Of a stretch of 64,000 bases of DNA, positions 49,769-58,782 are shown one piece after another. The notes below the pieces were generated by a model that worked only from the letters and a program-made list of their open reading frames with translations, was not told the DNA's origin and made no database searches. The DNA comes from Candidatus Altarchaeales archaeon WOR_SM1_86-2. GTDB lineage: Archaea > Altiarchaeota > Altiarchaeia > IMC4 > MCBC01. The stretch covers positions 1-64,000 of the forward strand of contig MCBC01000067.1 in NCBI GenBank assembly GCA_001723855.1, read 5' to 3'. The number at the start of each line of letters is the position of its first letter. Position 1 is the first letter of the stretch. Both the position numbers and the translations under genes were made by a program.

Positions 49769-50185
49769 TTAAGCAGTGGTTGTTTTCGGGCGGATTGACA
49801 GCAAACCCAGGCATACTACCCCCAGTGCGATCACTAAATAAAAGGTAAATATTCTCAGCGGTATAATACTCTGTGCAATCGACTGCGGCAGTGAAATGCC
49901 CATTGTTACCATAAATATGAGCAGTCCGGTAAGGCATAATAACGCCGCCGCTATCATCCCCGCCCAAAACGCAAAACTTGCTATGCCGCTGTATTTCCCC
50001 CACGATTTTGTCATCAACGCATAAATGATGTACACCACAAATACCGCCCCAAGCAAAAAGGAGAATATCTTTATCGCTCCGCTTGCTATCGCATCTCCGC
50101 CAAAAATATAGTGAGGCACGCTAAGCACCGTCACTATCCCCACGCATATTGCCAAAGCCCATAATAACATATCGTTTGTATCCAT
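49769..50185 (-). CDS. Small four-helix membrane subunit of the formate-dehydrogenase-like complex (no heme ligands)
   Basis: The protein has 138 residues with four predicted helices (MLLWALAICVGIVTVLSV, IFSFLLGAVFVVYIIYALM, FAFWAGMIAAALLCLTGLLIFMV, IFTFYLVIALGVVCLGLL). Position 2 bp after the ferredoxin gene implies a membrane anchor or quinone-side subunit. It contains only one His, so it cannot bind two hemes as FdnI-type cytochrome b does, and it does not look like NrfD. I do not recognise a family; the role is inferred from the operon. Confidence 0.6.
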   Translation of the reverse strand: MDTNDMLLWALAICVGIVTVLSVPHYIFGGDAIASGAIKIFSFLLGAVFVVYIIYALMTKSWGKYSGIASFAFWAGMIAAALLCLTGLLIFMVTMGISLPQSIAQSIIPLRIFTFYLVIALGVVCLGLLSIRPKTTTA

Positions 50186-50187
50186 TT

Positions 50188-50940
50188 TTATTCTTCACCC
50201 CCAGATGATTTTACTTTTTCTTTCCTACTTTTGAATGCATGCAAAGCCGCCAGTCCGACTCCCCCGGCAACCGCCACCACCCCTAAAGGATGCGCTATCG
50301 CTTCAAGTAAAGACGGAAGCCCGTGAATTTGTGCTTTCTCCAGCCCTATCTGCTCAAACGGCACGTCAGACACGTAGATCACAGAGGAATCATATTCCCT
50401 CCCCCCGCCATATACATACGAGAAGTTGCCGGCGTAAGCAAGCATATCATCCCGGTCCCCAAACTTAACTGCTTTCGCAGGGCATGCCTTAACACACGCC
50501 GGCTCCAACGCCGGACTCTGGGTTATGCGGTCGTAACACAACGTACATTTCTGGATCGTCTCTTCACCGTCATTGAATACTGGCACCCCGAAAGGACACG
50601 CCTCTATGCACAATTTCACGCCCTCGCACTTGTTCTTATCCACGACCACCGCTCCGTTATCATACTTCGTTATTGCGCTCGCTGGGCAGTTTTTCACGCA
50701 CATCGGCTCATCGCAGTGCATGCACTGCTTCTTGTAAAAGTTTTTTGGATCCTTCTCCTTTAAGACAGTCCATTCATCGGTACTTAATGCCCATGCGCCA
50801 TTGCTTGCAGCATAAGCTGCCCTTATTTGATCCGCTGTCTTGCCAACAGTATGCGGCTCCAATTTATTCCAATTCTCGCACGCCGTAATGCAAGACCTGC
50901 ACTCCGTGCATCTCGTCAAATCAATCAATTTGGCTTTCAT
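50188..50940 (-). CDS. Four-cluster ferredoxin-type electron transfer subunit (FdnH/FdhB-like)
   Basis: The protein has 250 residues. Cys sets for four [4Fe-4S] clusters are CTECRSCITACENW, CMHCDEPMCVKNCPAS, CEGVKLCIEACPFG and CTLCYDRI ... CVKACPAKAV. A C-terminal hydrophobic segment (LGVVAVAGGVGLAALHAF) resembles the membrane anchor of FdnH. There is no signal peptide; subunits of this type cross the membrane bound to the Tat-bearing catalytic subunit. It lies 51 bp after the catalytic gene. Confidence 0.9.
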   Translation of the reverse strand: MKAKLIDLTRCTECRSCITACENWNKLEPHTVGKTADQIRAAYAASNGAWALSTDEWTVLKEKDPKNFYKKQCMHCDEPMCVKNCPASAITKYDNGAVVVDKNKCEGVKLCIEACPFGVPVFNDGEETIQKCTLCYDRITQSPALEPACVKACPAKAVKFGDRDDMLAYAGNFSYVYGGGREYDSSVIYVSDVPFEQIGLEKAQIHGLPSLLEAIAHPLGVVAVAGGVGLAALHAFKSRKEKVKSSGGEE

Positions 50941-50990
50941 TTTTTCATATTTTTTTATTTTTGATCAAACTTTTTCTAAAAGTTTGTTGA

Positions 50991-53900
50991 TCATGCTTTT
51001 TCCACATTACACAAACATGCCTTATACTCCGGGATGTTGGCGTTCGGGTCTCTCGCATCCACGGTCAGTAAATTCGCACTCGGTCCCGTGCACAATCCCT
51101 TGTCCCCCCAGTGCCACGGTATTGAAACCACCTGCTTCTGCGGGTTATCCCAGCCGTCCATCCTGCCGTCAACTCTCGCTGGAATGATTATTCCCGCGGG
51201 ATGGCGGGCAGATGTGACCTTCACCTTGTCGCCGTTCTTAACCCCGAGTTTATCGGCAAGCGTTTTACTCATCGCGCAGTAAGGTTCCGGCTCAAGTTCA
51301 CAAAGCCAGGGGAGGTTTCTTGTTTTCTGCCCGGCCAGGTGATGCTCAAGCAGTCGGTGCGTTGTTAAAACAATCGGGTATTTACTTTTATCCCCAACTA
51401 CATTATAGCCGGTGTCGATCAAGTCCTGTACACCCCTGTACCTCGGATACTTGGAATTCAACTCAGGCATCGGCGTCTCTGCGGGTTCCTTATGCGTTGG
51501 AATCGGCCCGTCAACGACTCTTGGTGCGTAAATCAACCCCTTCTTCTCCGTTGTTATGAAATCAAAGTTACTGCCTCCTGGACCTCCCTGACCATCCCAG
51601 TTCTCATTGTGGTATAAAATTCTCTGGTTTACGGGCCAGCACCAGCCCCAGTCGGGGTACGTTGTTCCCAATCCTCCGGGATCGGTTCCTCTTCTCTTTG
51701 CAAGAACCTCCCCAGTATTCCAGTCATACTGTCCGCGGTAAAGTCTGTTACAGAGATCCATCTCCTTGTAAACTTCTATTGCAGCCGACTCAAGTTCAGC
51801 GCCTGTAAGTGTGTTGGTGTCAGGATCGGTGGAGGGATCAAATCCATACCTATTCCATGCCTTATCCCATGAACTTCCCTTGATATTTTCATCATGAAGC
51901 AGTGCTCCTTTATCCGACAGTTTCCTTGCAACCCTCAGCACAACCTCCAGGTCGGATTTGCACTCATACATCGGGTCAATTGCCTGGTAGCACCACTGCA
52001 CAACCCGCGGCGAGTTCGTCTGCGAACCCGTTTTTTCTGAGAACGTGCATGCCGGAAGAAGTATTGTTATTGATCCTTCTTTTCTTTCCACTGCAGCGGT
52101 TTCCGGCTCAAACAAATCCGAGACGATCAAGACATCCAGATTCTTTAAACCCGCTTTCGTGTCATTCAGGTTGGGATTTGCAACCATCGGATTCTCGCCA
52201 AGCGCCCAGAATGCTTTAACGCTTCCGTCTTTCATTGCCCTAAACATTGGAACGACACTTAAGCCAACACCCTGGGCCATCTGGTCTTCCCTTATGCACC
52301 AGTAATTCAATATCGCCAGCATCCCTCTCTTCCTGCTGCACCAGCTGTTATACTGCATCCATTTCCCTTTCATCGGGTCAGAAACAGGGGTTGTTATGTC
52401 TGCTACGAATTCGTCATAACCAGGCTCGGGTCCTTCACCTGTCCAGCCGCCGCTACAGCTGCCGAAAAAACTCTTCCAGTCCTGACCTTTGCCCCTCACA
52501 TTAATGTAACCGGGCCATATATGAGCCAGAGCACACATATCCGTTGAGCCCTGGACATTGTTGTGCCCTCTCAACGCGTTAATTCCCCCTCCCGGGCGTC
52601 CGGCATTTCCAAGTAAAAGCTGCAGGGTAGCGTAATTTCTTATATACTGAACTCCTACGGTATGCTGCGTTGAACCCATTGAATAAATGATTGTCGCGCA
52701 ATTCTTTATTTCCGTGCCGTTCACAACTCTCGTTCCCTGGCTTTCGTCACTGAACATTTTCGCGGCTTCTTCGATCTTCGCTGCCGGAACCCATGTTATC
52801 TTCTCTGCCTCTTCAAATGTGTACGGCGCCACAGTTTCCTTTAGAATGTTAAACGCTGTATCAGGATGCCCTTCCAAACCGTCTGCTTTCTTGTATTTAC
52901 CTTTTACCTGCACCTCCTTATATACGGGATTTCCTTCAGCATCTGTTTTTGGAATTTCCTTCTCAACCATCACGGGGTTTCCTTCATCGTCAAGTACGGG
53001 ATTCCCGGCTTCATCCAGCTCTTGCTCCTCGATCATCTCCGTGTCCTGCACGGTTTCCGTTTCCAGAACAAAAGCATTTGCATAATCTCCCGCAGCGTGT
53101 TTTGCTCTATCAACGATGAACGGCGCAACCGTCCTTTCCATCAGGAACTTTTCGTCATATTTTTTGTTGTCAATAACATACTTTATTATCGCTCCAATCA
53201 ACGCTATATCAGTTCCGGGACGGTGCTGCATAAACAGGTCCGCCTTTGCTGCTGATTTCGTAAGCCGCGGATCCGCACATATAATTTTTGCTCCGTTTTT
53301 ATCCCTTGCTTCCATGATATGCTGCATTGCTATCGGATGGCATTCCACGGTGTTAGAGCCGATAATGAATGCGCACTTCGTGTTCTGCATGTCTGTCCAG
53401 TGGTTTGTCATCGCCCCAAAGCCGAAGGAGTTCACAAGGGCCGCGACAGTGGAGGCATGGCATTCCCTTGCCTGGTGCTCAATGTTGTTTGTCCCTAAAA
53501 GCCTCACCAGTTTTTGAAATGAATAGACCTCTTCATTCAATACTGCTGCGCTGCCCATAAAAGCCAGTGCATCCGGTCCGTGATTTTCCTTCACCTTTGC
53601 GAGTTCATCGGCAATGGTGGTTATCGCTTCACCCCATGTTATTTCCTGCCAGCCGCCGTTCCCTGTTCTTTTCATCGGTTTCTTTATCCGCAAATCGTTG
53701 TTTATCAATTGTATGTGGGCAGTTCCCTTACTGCACAAACTTCCGTTGTTTATAGGGTTCTCGGGATCGCCTTCAACATGCACGACCTTGCCGTCCTTAA
53801 CGTAATAAACCAACCCGCAGCCAACAGCACAGTACTGACACACAGAAAGCACTTTTTCGCCTTCTATTTTAGGTGATGTGCCCGCACTTTTTGTCTTAAC

Positions 53901-54008
53901 ATCCGCCTGGGCGGTTCCCATTGCAATAGCAGACCCGGCAGCGGCAGCCCCCCCGATTTTCAAGAATTCACGCCTCGTAACCCCAGAATTTATTTCATTT
54001 TTAGCCAT
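50991..54008 (-). CDS. Tat-exported molybdopterin oxidoreductase, Cys-type formate dehydrogenase-like catalytic subunit
   Basis: The protein has 1005 residues. Tat signal is T-R12-R13-E-F-L-K then GGAAAAGSAIAMGTAQA. The [4Fe-4S] site is VCQYCAVGCGL ... SLCSKG. The molybdenum/tungsten ligand is C183 in NIEHQARECHASTVAA, where E. coli FdnG has selenocysteine, followed by H184 and GFGAMTNHW. Pterin-binding text follows (GRPGGGINALRGHNNVQG). It closely follows FdnG in layout, so formate oxidation or CO2 reduction at the outer face is most likely. An acidic insert at about residues 313-373 carries three D-x-[EA]-GNPV repeats. It is first gene of the FDH operon. Confidence 0.92.
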   Translation of the reverse strand: MAKNEINSGVTRREFLKIGGAAAAGSAIAMGTAQADVKTKSAGTSPKIEGEKVLSVCQYCAVGCGLVYYVKDGKVVHVEGDPENPINNGSLCSKGTAHIQLINNDLRIKKPMKRTGNGGWQEITWGEAITTIADELAKVKENHGPDALAFMGSAAVLNEEVYSFQKLVRLLGTNNIEHQARECHASTVAALVNSFGFGAMTNHWTDMQNTKCAFIIGSNTVECHPIAMQHIMEARDKNGAKIICADPRLTKSAAKADLFMQHRPGTDIALIGAIIKYVIDNKKYDEKFLMERTVAPFIVDRAKHAAGDYANAFVLETETVQDTEMIEEQELDEAGNPVLDDEGNPVMVEKEIPKTDAEGNPVYKEVQVKGKYKKADGLEGHPDTAFNILKETVAPYTFEEAEKITWVPAAKIEEAAKMFSDESQGTRVVNGTEIKNCATIIYSMGSTQHTVGVQYIRNYATLQLLLGNAGRPGGGINALRGHNNVQGSTDMCALAHIWPGYINVRGKGQDWKSFFGSCSGGWTGEGPEPGYDEFVADITTPVSDPMKGKWMQYNSWCSRKRGMLAILNYWCIREDQMAQGVGLSVVPMFRAMKDGSVKAFWALGENPMVANPNLNDTKAGLKNLDVLIVSDLFEPETAAVERKEGSITILLPACTFSEKTGSQTNSPRVVQWCYQAIDPMYECKSDLEVVLRVARKLSDKGALLHDENIKGSSWDKAWNRYGFDPSTDPDTNTLTGAELESAAIEVYKEMDLCNRLYRGQYDWNTGEVLAKRRGTDPGGLGTTYPDWGWCWPVNQRILYHNENWDGQGGPGGSNFDFITTEKKGLIYAPRVVDGPIPTHKEPAETPMPELNSKYPRYRGVQDLIDTGYNVVGDKSKYPIVLTTHRLLEHHLAGQKTRNLPWLCELEPEPYCAMSKTLADKLGVKNGDKVKVTSARHPAGIIIPARVDGRMDGWDNPQKQVVSIPWHWGDKGLCTGPSANLLTVDARDPNANIPEYKACLCNVEKA

Positions 54009-54027
54009 TTTTTATTTTATTGATAGT

Positions 54028-54052
54028 TATTATATGAATGATAGTTAATGTA
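54028..54052 (-). promoter_or_regulatory. Formate dehydrogenase operon promoter motif shared with the hydrogenase operon
   Basis: On the coding strand, TACATTAACTATCATTCATA followed by TAATA matches the hydrogenase promoter motif at about 20 of 25 positions. A further TAACTATC follows downstream. A TATA-like run TTTTATATATATATTTTAA lies at about 54072-54093, placing the motif near the transcription start. Confidence 0.5.
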
Positions 54053-54107
54053 CATAATCAATTATTTTTGAATATTAAAATATATATATAAAAGCAAAAC
54101 TAAAAAT

Positions 54108-54155
54108 TACATTTTTTTGCAAAATTGAGCAATTTCTTTTTTGAATCAAAAAAAT
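54108..54155 (-). repeat. Copy D (partial) of the ~65-bp dispersed element
   Basis: TTTTTTTGCAAAATTGAGCA and TTCTTTTTTGAATC on the plus strand match the reverse complement of the element before the pilus ATPase (TTTTCGCAAAATTGC ... CTTTTTTGAATC). It lies between the promoter of the molybdopterin gene and the stop of the GlcF-like gene. Confidence 0.5.
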
Positions 54156-54166
54156 GTGGATCGGGT

Positions 54167-55321
54167 TCATTCCATTGCCTCCAGAACCAGTTCGGTAATG
54201 TCCAGAACCTTCAACTTCTCTTTTTCTTTCATTGCCGCCGTCCTTATATTTCTCTTGCATGTCTGGCATGCCGAAATTACCGTATCCGCGCCCGTTTCCT
54301 TTATCTGTAGGATTTTTTGTCTCGAAATTTCTGTTGAAAGGTCGGGGCTTGTTATTCCCAGGTTTCCCCCGGCTCCGCAGCATACGCATTCTTCTTTGTT
54401 GTCCACAAGTTCTTTAAATGATATTCCGGGGATATTTTCTATTATTTTACGGGGCGCGTCGTATATGCCCGAATTCCTCCCCAAGTCGCACGGGTCGTGG
54501 TAGGTTACATTGCCCTCGAAACCTTTAAATTTTATTTTGTTGTCTTTTATCAGCCCTTCAATAAATTCCGTGGAATGCAGAACCCTGAAATTCATCCGGA
54601 TGTCCCCCTCTTTCAAAATTTCCTTGTATTCCTCTTTAAAAACTCTGTAGCATCCAGGGCATGTTGTAACAAGAGTTTTGGCGCCTGTTTTATTAATCAA
54701 CTCTACATTATGCGTTATTTGTTTTTCCGCATCACCCGGAAACCCGGAAAGCATCTGAGGAAACCCGCAGCACCATTCGCCGCCGCCTAAAATCGTGAAA
54801 TCAATTCCTGCTTTATCCATTATCCGGGCAAAAGACTGCGGGATTGTGTTTGTTGCGGGGAATAAGGAGGCAACGCACCCGACAAAGTAGCAAACATCCG
54901 CCTTTTCCTTTATCAATTCCTGGGATACGTCCCGCACTCTCCTTGTCCATCTCAGTCGGTCTTCGCCCGGGGAATCCGTGATATTATGTGATTTATTTAA
55001 TATATCGTTGAATTTCACCAATGAATCAAGTGTGTCCGATGATGCCCCTTTACGCAGATCAAGCCACATCTTCGTGAGGTCTATGTCCGTCTGGCATACC
55101 TCTTTACACGCGCCGCAGAGTGCGCACTGGAATAGTTTGTCTAAAAATTCCGGGTCTTTCACCGTTAAACCCCGCCTCAAAAGCGTGAGCTTCCCGCGGG
55201 GTGATACGGACTCCCATCTATCTTTGTTGAAGTTGTATGTCGGGCATACCGTATCACAGTAACCGCATCTTGCGCAGATGTACGATTCCTCTTCAATGAA
55301 TTTTTTGGTTTTTTCTTTCAT
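54167..55321 (-). CDS. GlcF/HdrD-like CCG-domain iron-sulfur protein
   Basis: The protein has 384 residues. Two [4Fe-4S] sets occur at the N-terminus (C16-ARCGYCDTVC and FQCALCGACKEVCQTD). Two CCG domains follow (YFVGC ... GGGEWCCGFPQM and TYHDPCDLGR ... ECVCCGAGGN), each able to bind a noncubane or related cluster. Such proteins pass electrons from FAD oxidases of the GlcD type to quinone or other acceptors. The matching flavoprotein lies at 58783-60225 on the same strand, separated by a 3.4-kb nuclease/NACHT insertion. Confidence 0.88.
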   Translation of the reverse strand: MKEKTKKFIEEESYICARCGYCDTVCPTYNFNKDRWESVSPRGKLTLLRRGLTVKDPEFLDKLFQCALCGACKEVCQTDIDLTKMWLDLRKGASSDTLDSLVKFNDILNKSHNITDSPGEDRLRWTRRVRDVSQELIKEKADVCYFVGCVASLFPATNTIPQSFARIMDKAGIDFTILGGGEWCCGFPQMLSGFPGDAEKQITHNVELINKTGAKTLVTTCPGCYRVFKEEYKEILKEGDIRMNFRVLHSTEFIEGLIKDNKIKFKGFEGNVTYHDPCDLGRNSGIYDAPRKIIENIPGISFKELVDNKEECVCCGAGGNLGITSPDLSTEISRQKILQIKETGADTVISACQTCKRNIRTAAMKEKEKLKVLDITELVLEAME

Positions 55322-55359
55322 TTCTTTATTTATTTCTTTGATTTTATAAACTTCACTTC

Positions 55360-56357
55360 TTATTTAATCTCCTCCAACCTCCTTTTAATCTCTTCTTCGG
55401 GCGGTAATTTTGCTTTGTATTCTGCAACAAAAATCTTGTTGGTTAACCCCATAGAGCGTAATGAACTTCTTCTTCACCCTTATATTCGCAGATTATTAAG
55501 CCAATTGGGTCAAGTTCCCATTCATACTTCCTGTTTTCCTTGTAGTAATTCAGGTATTTGTTCATTTGCCCCACATGATCTGCTTTGAATTTCCCTATCT
55601 TTAAATCTACCAGTATAATACAGGGAATACCTCTGTGATATAATTCTAAGTCAACCTTGTGATATTCGCCGTCGATGATGATCGGCTTTTGTCTGGCAAG
55701 AAGCGCAAAATCGGTGCCAAATTCCAGGAGCAGTTGTTCTGTTTTGGAAAGCAATCCGTTCTCAATGTCTTTCTCACTATACCTTTCAGGTAAAGCCAAG
55801 AAGTCAAAGTCATACGAATTCTTGAATGCTTCTTCCGGGACAACGGATTTTAGAGGCAATGGTGTGACTTTAACGATCTTTCCTTTCTTTAATGTTTTTT
55901 TATATAAACCGGATTTGACTTGTTTCTCTAACTCTCGCGTGCTCCACGCATTTTGAATAGTCTGGTTTTCATAGAATTCCCTTTCGTTTTTATCTTTAAT
56001 CTTCAATAGTGCCCGATAGTGTGTCCAGCTTAATTGTGCACGCAGTGCATGCACAATTGTGTATATCTTGTAGAATTGAACGATATCAAACATTAATCTT
56101 CGTTTAAATCCTAAATCAATTGCCAGTCTTTCAACCACTCTCTTCCCATAATCCGCCCTCTCTTTGTGCTGCAATTCCTCTCTCACTATTCTTTCTCCAA
56201 TCTGCCAATAAGTCTGAACCCTTATATTATCAACCGCTTTGTAAGCATGGTATTTTGCCTTCTCAAGCAAACTCCTGATGTCGTATAATAATTCATCATA
56301 GCCTTCCAATTTCTCTGCTTTATTATCCGCTTTAACCAACGGTTTGCTTTCTTTCAT
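55360..56357 (-). pseudogene. YhcG/DUF1016-type PD-(D/E)XK nuclease, C-terminal frameshift
   Basis: The first 304 residues read cleanly as DUF1016: helical N-domain (YDELLYDIRSLLEKAKYHAYKAV) and nuclease core (DGEYHKVDLELYHRGIPCIILVDLKIGKF, with D-L-K where most members have E-L-K). The frame stops at HYALWG. One extra G in the G4 run at 55447-55450 would continue it as LTNKIFVAEYKAKLPPEEEI ... LEEIK to a stop at 55360, the normal family C-terminus. So ~30 residues are lost by a single-base deletion, or this is an assembly error. The core nuclease could still fold. It directly follows the NACHT gene (14 bp). Confidence 0.85.
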
Positions 56358-56371
56358 GTTTTTGTGTTAAA

Positions 56372-58750
56372 TTATTTCTCAACCGCTCCACTCTCCTTTA
56401 AAAATTTAATCTCCTCTTTACTTAAACCTTGTGCATTTTTTATGTTCATTCCACTGCATTCAAGTTTCTGTTCTATTGTTCTTATGCATTCTCCACTCTC
56501 AAAATTCCATATCTTTATTGTTCTATCTTCACTTCCCGACACTATGTATTTTATGTCAGGGGTTACAAACACACTACGAAGGGCATCCTTATGTCCAACT
56601 AATGTTCTTATCTCTTCTCCTTTCTCAAAATCCCATATCTTTACTGTTTTATCCATGCTCCCCGACACTATGTATTTCCCATCAAGGGTTACAGATACAC
56701 TCCAAACTAGGTCACCGTGTCCTTTCAATGTTCTTATTTCCTTTCCCCCAAAATCCCATATCTTTATTGTTCCATCATAACTTCCTGAAACTATGTGTTT
56801 TTTGTCGGGGGTTACAAATACCGAATATACTGCACCCATCTCCTCAAATGTTACTCCATCTAAATCCGCATAAGAGAAATCTGCATTCTCTAATATTGTG
56901 CTGCTCAGGTTTGCGTTCTTTAAATTTGCTTTCTGGAAATTAAGCCCACTCAAATCCTGACCCTCAAAATCCCCACAATCCAGCACCGTCTCTGAAAAAT
57001 CAAACTCCTTCTCTGAAAAGTTTTCTTTTAATTCATTTAATACCGAAACAGCATTCCCTCCTAAATATTTTGTTTCAGTAAAGGACTTCCCTTTTGTAAA
57101 ATCAATCCACTGGTATAGTTCATCTCTGTTAATTTCACCCCTAAACTCCCTCATAAACTGCATCACTTCGTAACTCACCTGCTTTTGCATGAAATCGTCC
57201 CTGAAATTTTCTTTAATATCATCTGCAAACTTCCACGCCACCAGGAAATCCACAAATGATTTATGAGAAAACTGGTAATTTCCTTCAGTATCCCTGTTAA
57301 GGAAAGAGCAGGTCAGAAAATCATTGAGGTGGTATTCAATATCGGTTTTTATTTTTATTTCAAAATGTACTTTCAAATTCAATAATTCTGGCACATCTTC
57401 ATGATAAACCGATAATTTATCGTTATTGTACATCCACACCGCAAGAAGTTTCATTAATTTTATCCTGTCGTCTCTCTGGATAATGGTTTTTCCAACCTTT
57501 AACCTTCTTTTTAATTCCTCGTGGATGGTGGTTTTATATAAAGTTGAAGCATTTATTTCTTCTCCGAGTTCAATTAACTGCGGCAGGTATTTTGCAATCA
57601 ATTCGAGAAGAACGGGACGCTTCGCAAGGTCTTTTAACTCAAAGACCTCATAAATTTTCTTGTAATAATATTCCCAATCCTTCTTTTTCTTTTTTCTTTT
57701 TTCTATCAAAGGCACTCTCTTCTGGAGAAATTCTTTAATCTGATCATCATCAAACTCTTTCAGATAAATGATGTCAAAATTCCTTCTTTTATCAATGTCA
57801 AGTAAAATCTCTTTTTCTTTCTCATAGGTTCTGAAAAACTCTGTTCTACAGGTGAGTATTACTTTGCTTTTCTTAGGTTTTGCAAGTTCAGCGATCTTAT
57901 TGAAATTTGAATATGCATCATCAAAAATTACTTTCTGTGCCATCTCGTCAAAGCCGTCAAAAATCAGGAGGAAGAGACCTTCTTCATTCATCTTTTGGAA
58001 TAAAGGAAAATTAACACCCTGGAGCCCATACTCGTTAATCAGCAGGTCTGTAATAAGCTGCCTGACACTCATCACCTTGGAATAATCCCTCAAGCTGATG
58101 AGAATAGGGATTCTATTGTTCAAAGGGTCTTTTTTGTATTTTTCTGCCATGTCATGAGCGAGTTTCATGCAAAATGAGGTTTTCCCCGTGCCGTATTCTC
58201 CAAGAATTGAGATGTGGTTGATTTCATCGGCAGAAAGCCAGTTGTTGATGTAGTTATCAATGGGATCAAAAACCTCTCTTGGTTCCTTTTCATCATCCTG
58301 CGCAGTGAAGTCCACATAGTATTTGCTGATTTCATCACTCTCGTAAAGATTTATGATGTGCTCAAGATACGGGTCAATATTTGATATCTGGTGCTGGAGT
58401 TCACGGAAGGTGAGAGGCGGGATTTTATTTGCTTTTGTAGTATCCCAGATGGCCTTGGCAAAACCATTCGTAGTGACTATGGTTAAATTCTGAACTTCAT
58501 CATTTCTTTTTAAATCTATCTGGGCATTAATATTATCCATGGCATCATTCTTTTTAAGATTGCCTTTTTCAACATACTTGCATTCAACAGCAGTCTTAGC
58601 TTTTATTCCGCCGGGCATTGTATATTCAAGAATAATATCAATCTGATGTCCCAGAATACCGACATTCTGCTTTACTTCATGCCCCATCAACCTGTAAAGT
58701 TCAGCAACTTTATTTTCAAATTCCTTTCCTTTATCCTGACTTTCAGCCAT
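56372..58750 (-). CDS. Mrr-type nuclease-NACHT-pentapeptide-WD40 protein (NLR-like defence STAND NTPase)
   Basis: The protein has 792 residues. N-terminal PD-(D/E)XK domain: E12, D38 (HQIDII) and E56-C-K58, as in Mrr restriction enzymes. NACHT NTPase: Walker A G184-E-Y-G-T-G-K-T191, Walker B LFLLIFDGFDEMAQK and the sensor CRTEFF. A helical region follows, then pentapeptide repeats (about 597-635; NLKNANLSST, NADFSYADLDG). Last come three very similar WD40 repeats (about 638-757; VSGSYDGTIKIWDF, VSGSMDKTVKIWDF, VSGSEDRTIKIWNF). This is the effector-NACHT-sensor order of prokaryotic NLR-like antiphage proteins: sensing through the repeats would oligomerise the NTPase and activate DNA cleavage (inference). 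It is AT-rich compared with flanking genes. Confidence 0.88.
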   Translation of the reverse strand: MAESQDKGKEFENKVAELYRLMGHEVKQNVGILGHQIDIILEYTMPGGIKAKTAVECKYVEKGNLKKNDAMDNINAQIDLKRNDEVQNLTIVTTNGFAKAIWDTTKANKIPPLTFRELQHQISNIDPYLEHIINLYESDEISKYYVDFTAQDDEKEPREVFDPIDNYINNWLSADEINHISILGEYGTGKTSFCMKLAHDMAEKYKKDPLNNRIPILISLRDYSKVMSVRQLITDLLINEYGLQGVNFPLFQKMNEEGLFLLIFDGFDEMAQKVIFDDAYSNFNKIAELAKPKKSKVILTCRTEFFRTYEKEKEILLDIDKRRNFDIIYLKEFDDDQIKEFLQKRVPLIEKRKKKKKDWEYYYKKIYEVFELKDLAKRPVLLELIAKYLPQLIELGEEINASTLYKTTIHEELKRRLKVGKTIIQRDDRIKLMKLLAVWMYNNDKLSVYHEDVPELLNLKVHFEIKIKTDIEYHLNDFLTCSFLNRDTEGNYQFSHKSFVDFLVAWKFADDIKENFRDDFMQKQVSYEVMQFMREFRGEINRDELYQWIDFTKGKSFTETKYLGGNAVSVLNELKENFSEKEFDFSETVLDCGDFEGQDLSGLNFQKANLKNANLSSTILENADFSYADLDGVTFEEMGAVYSVFVTPDKKHIVSGSYDGTIKIWDFGGKEIRTLKGHGDLVWSVSVTLDGKYIVSGSMDKTVKIWDFEKGEEIRTLVGHKDALRSVFVTPDIKYIVSGSEDRTIKIWNFESGECIRTIEQKLECSGMNIKNAQGLSKEEIKFLKESGAVEK

Positions 58751-58782
58751 GGTATTTATTCAATTTTTAATAAATTTTTTAT

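Noticed and set aside
53440..53470. Selenocysteine codon in the formate dehydrogenase active site
   Set aside because: The codon at residue 183 is a Cys codon (ECHAST), not TGA; no recoding is needed.
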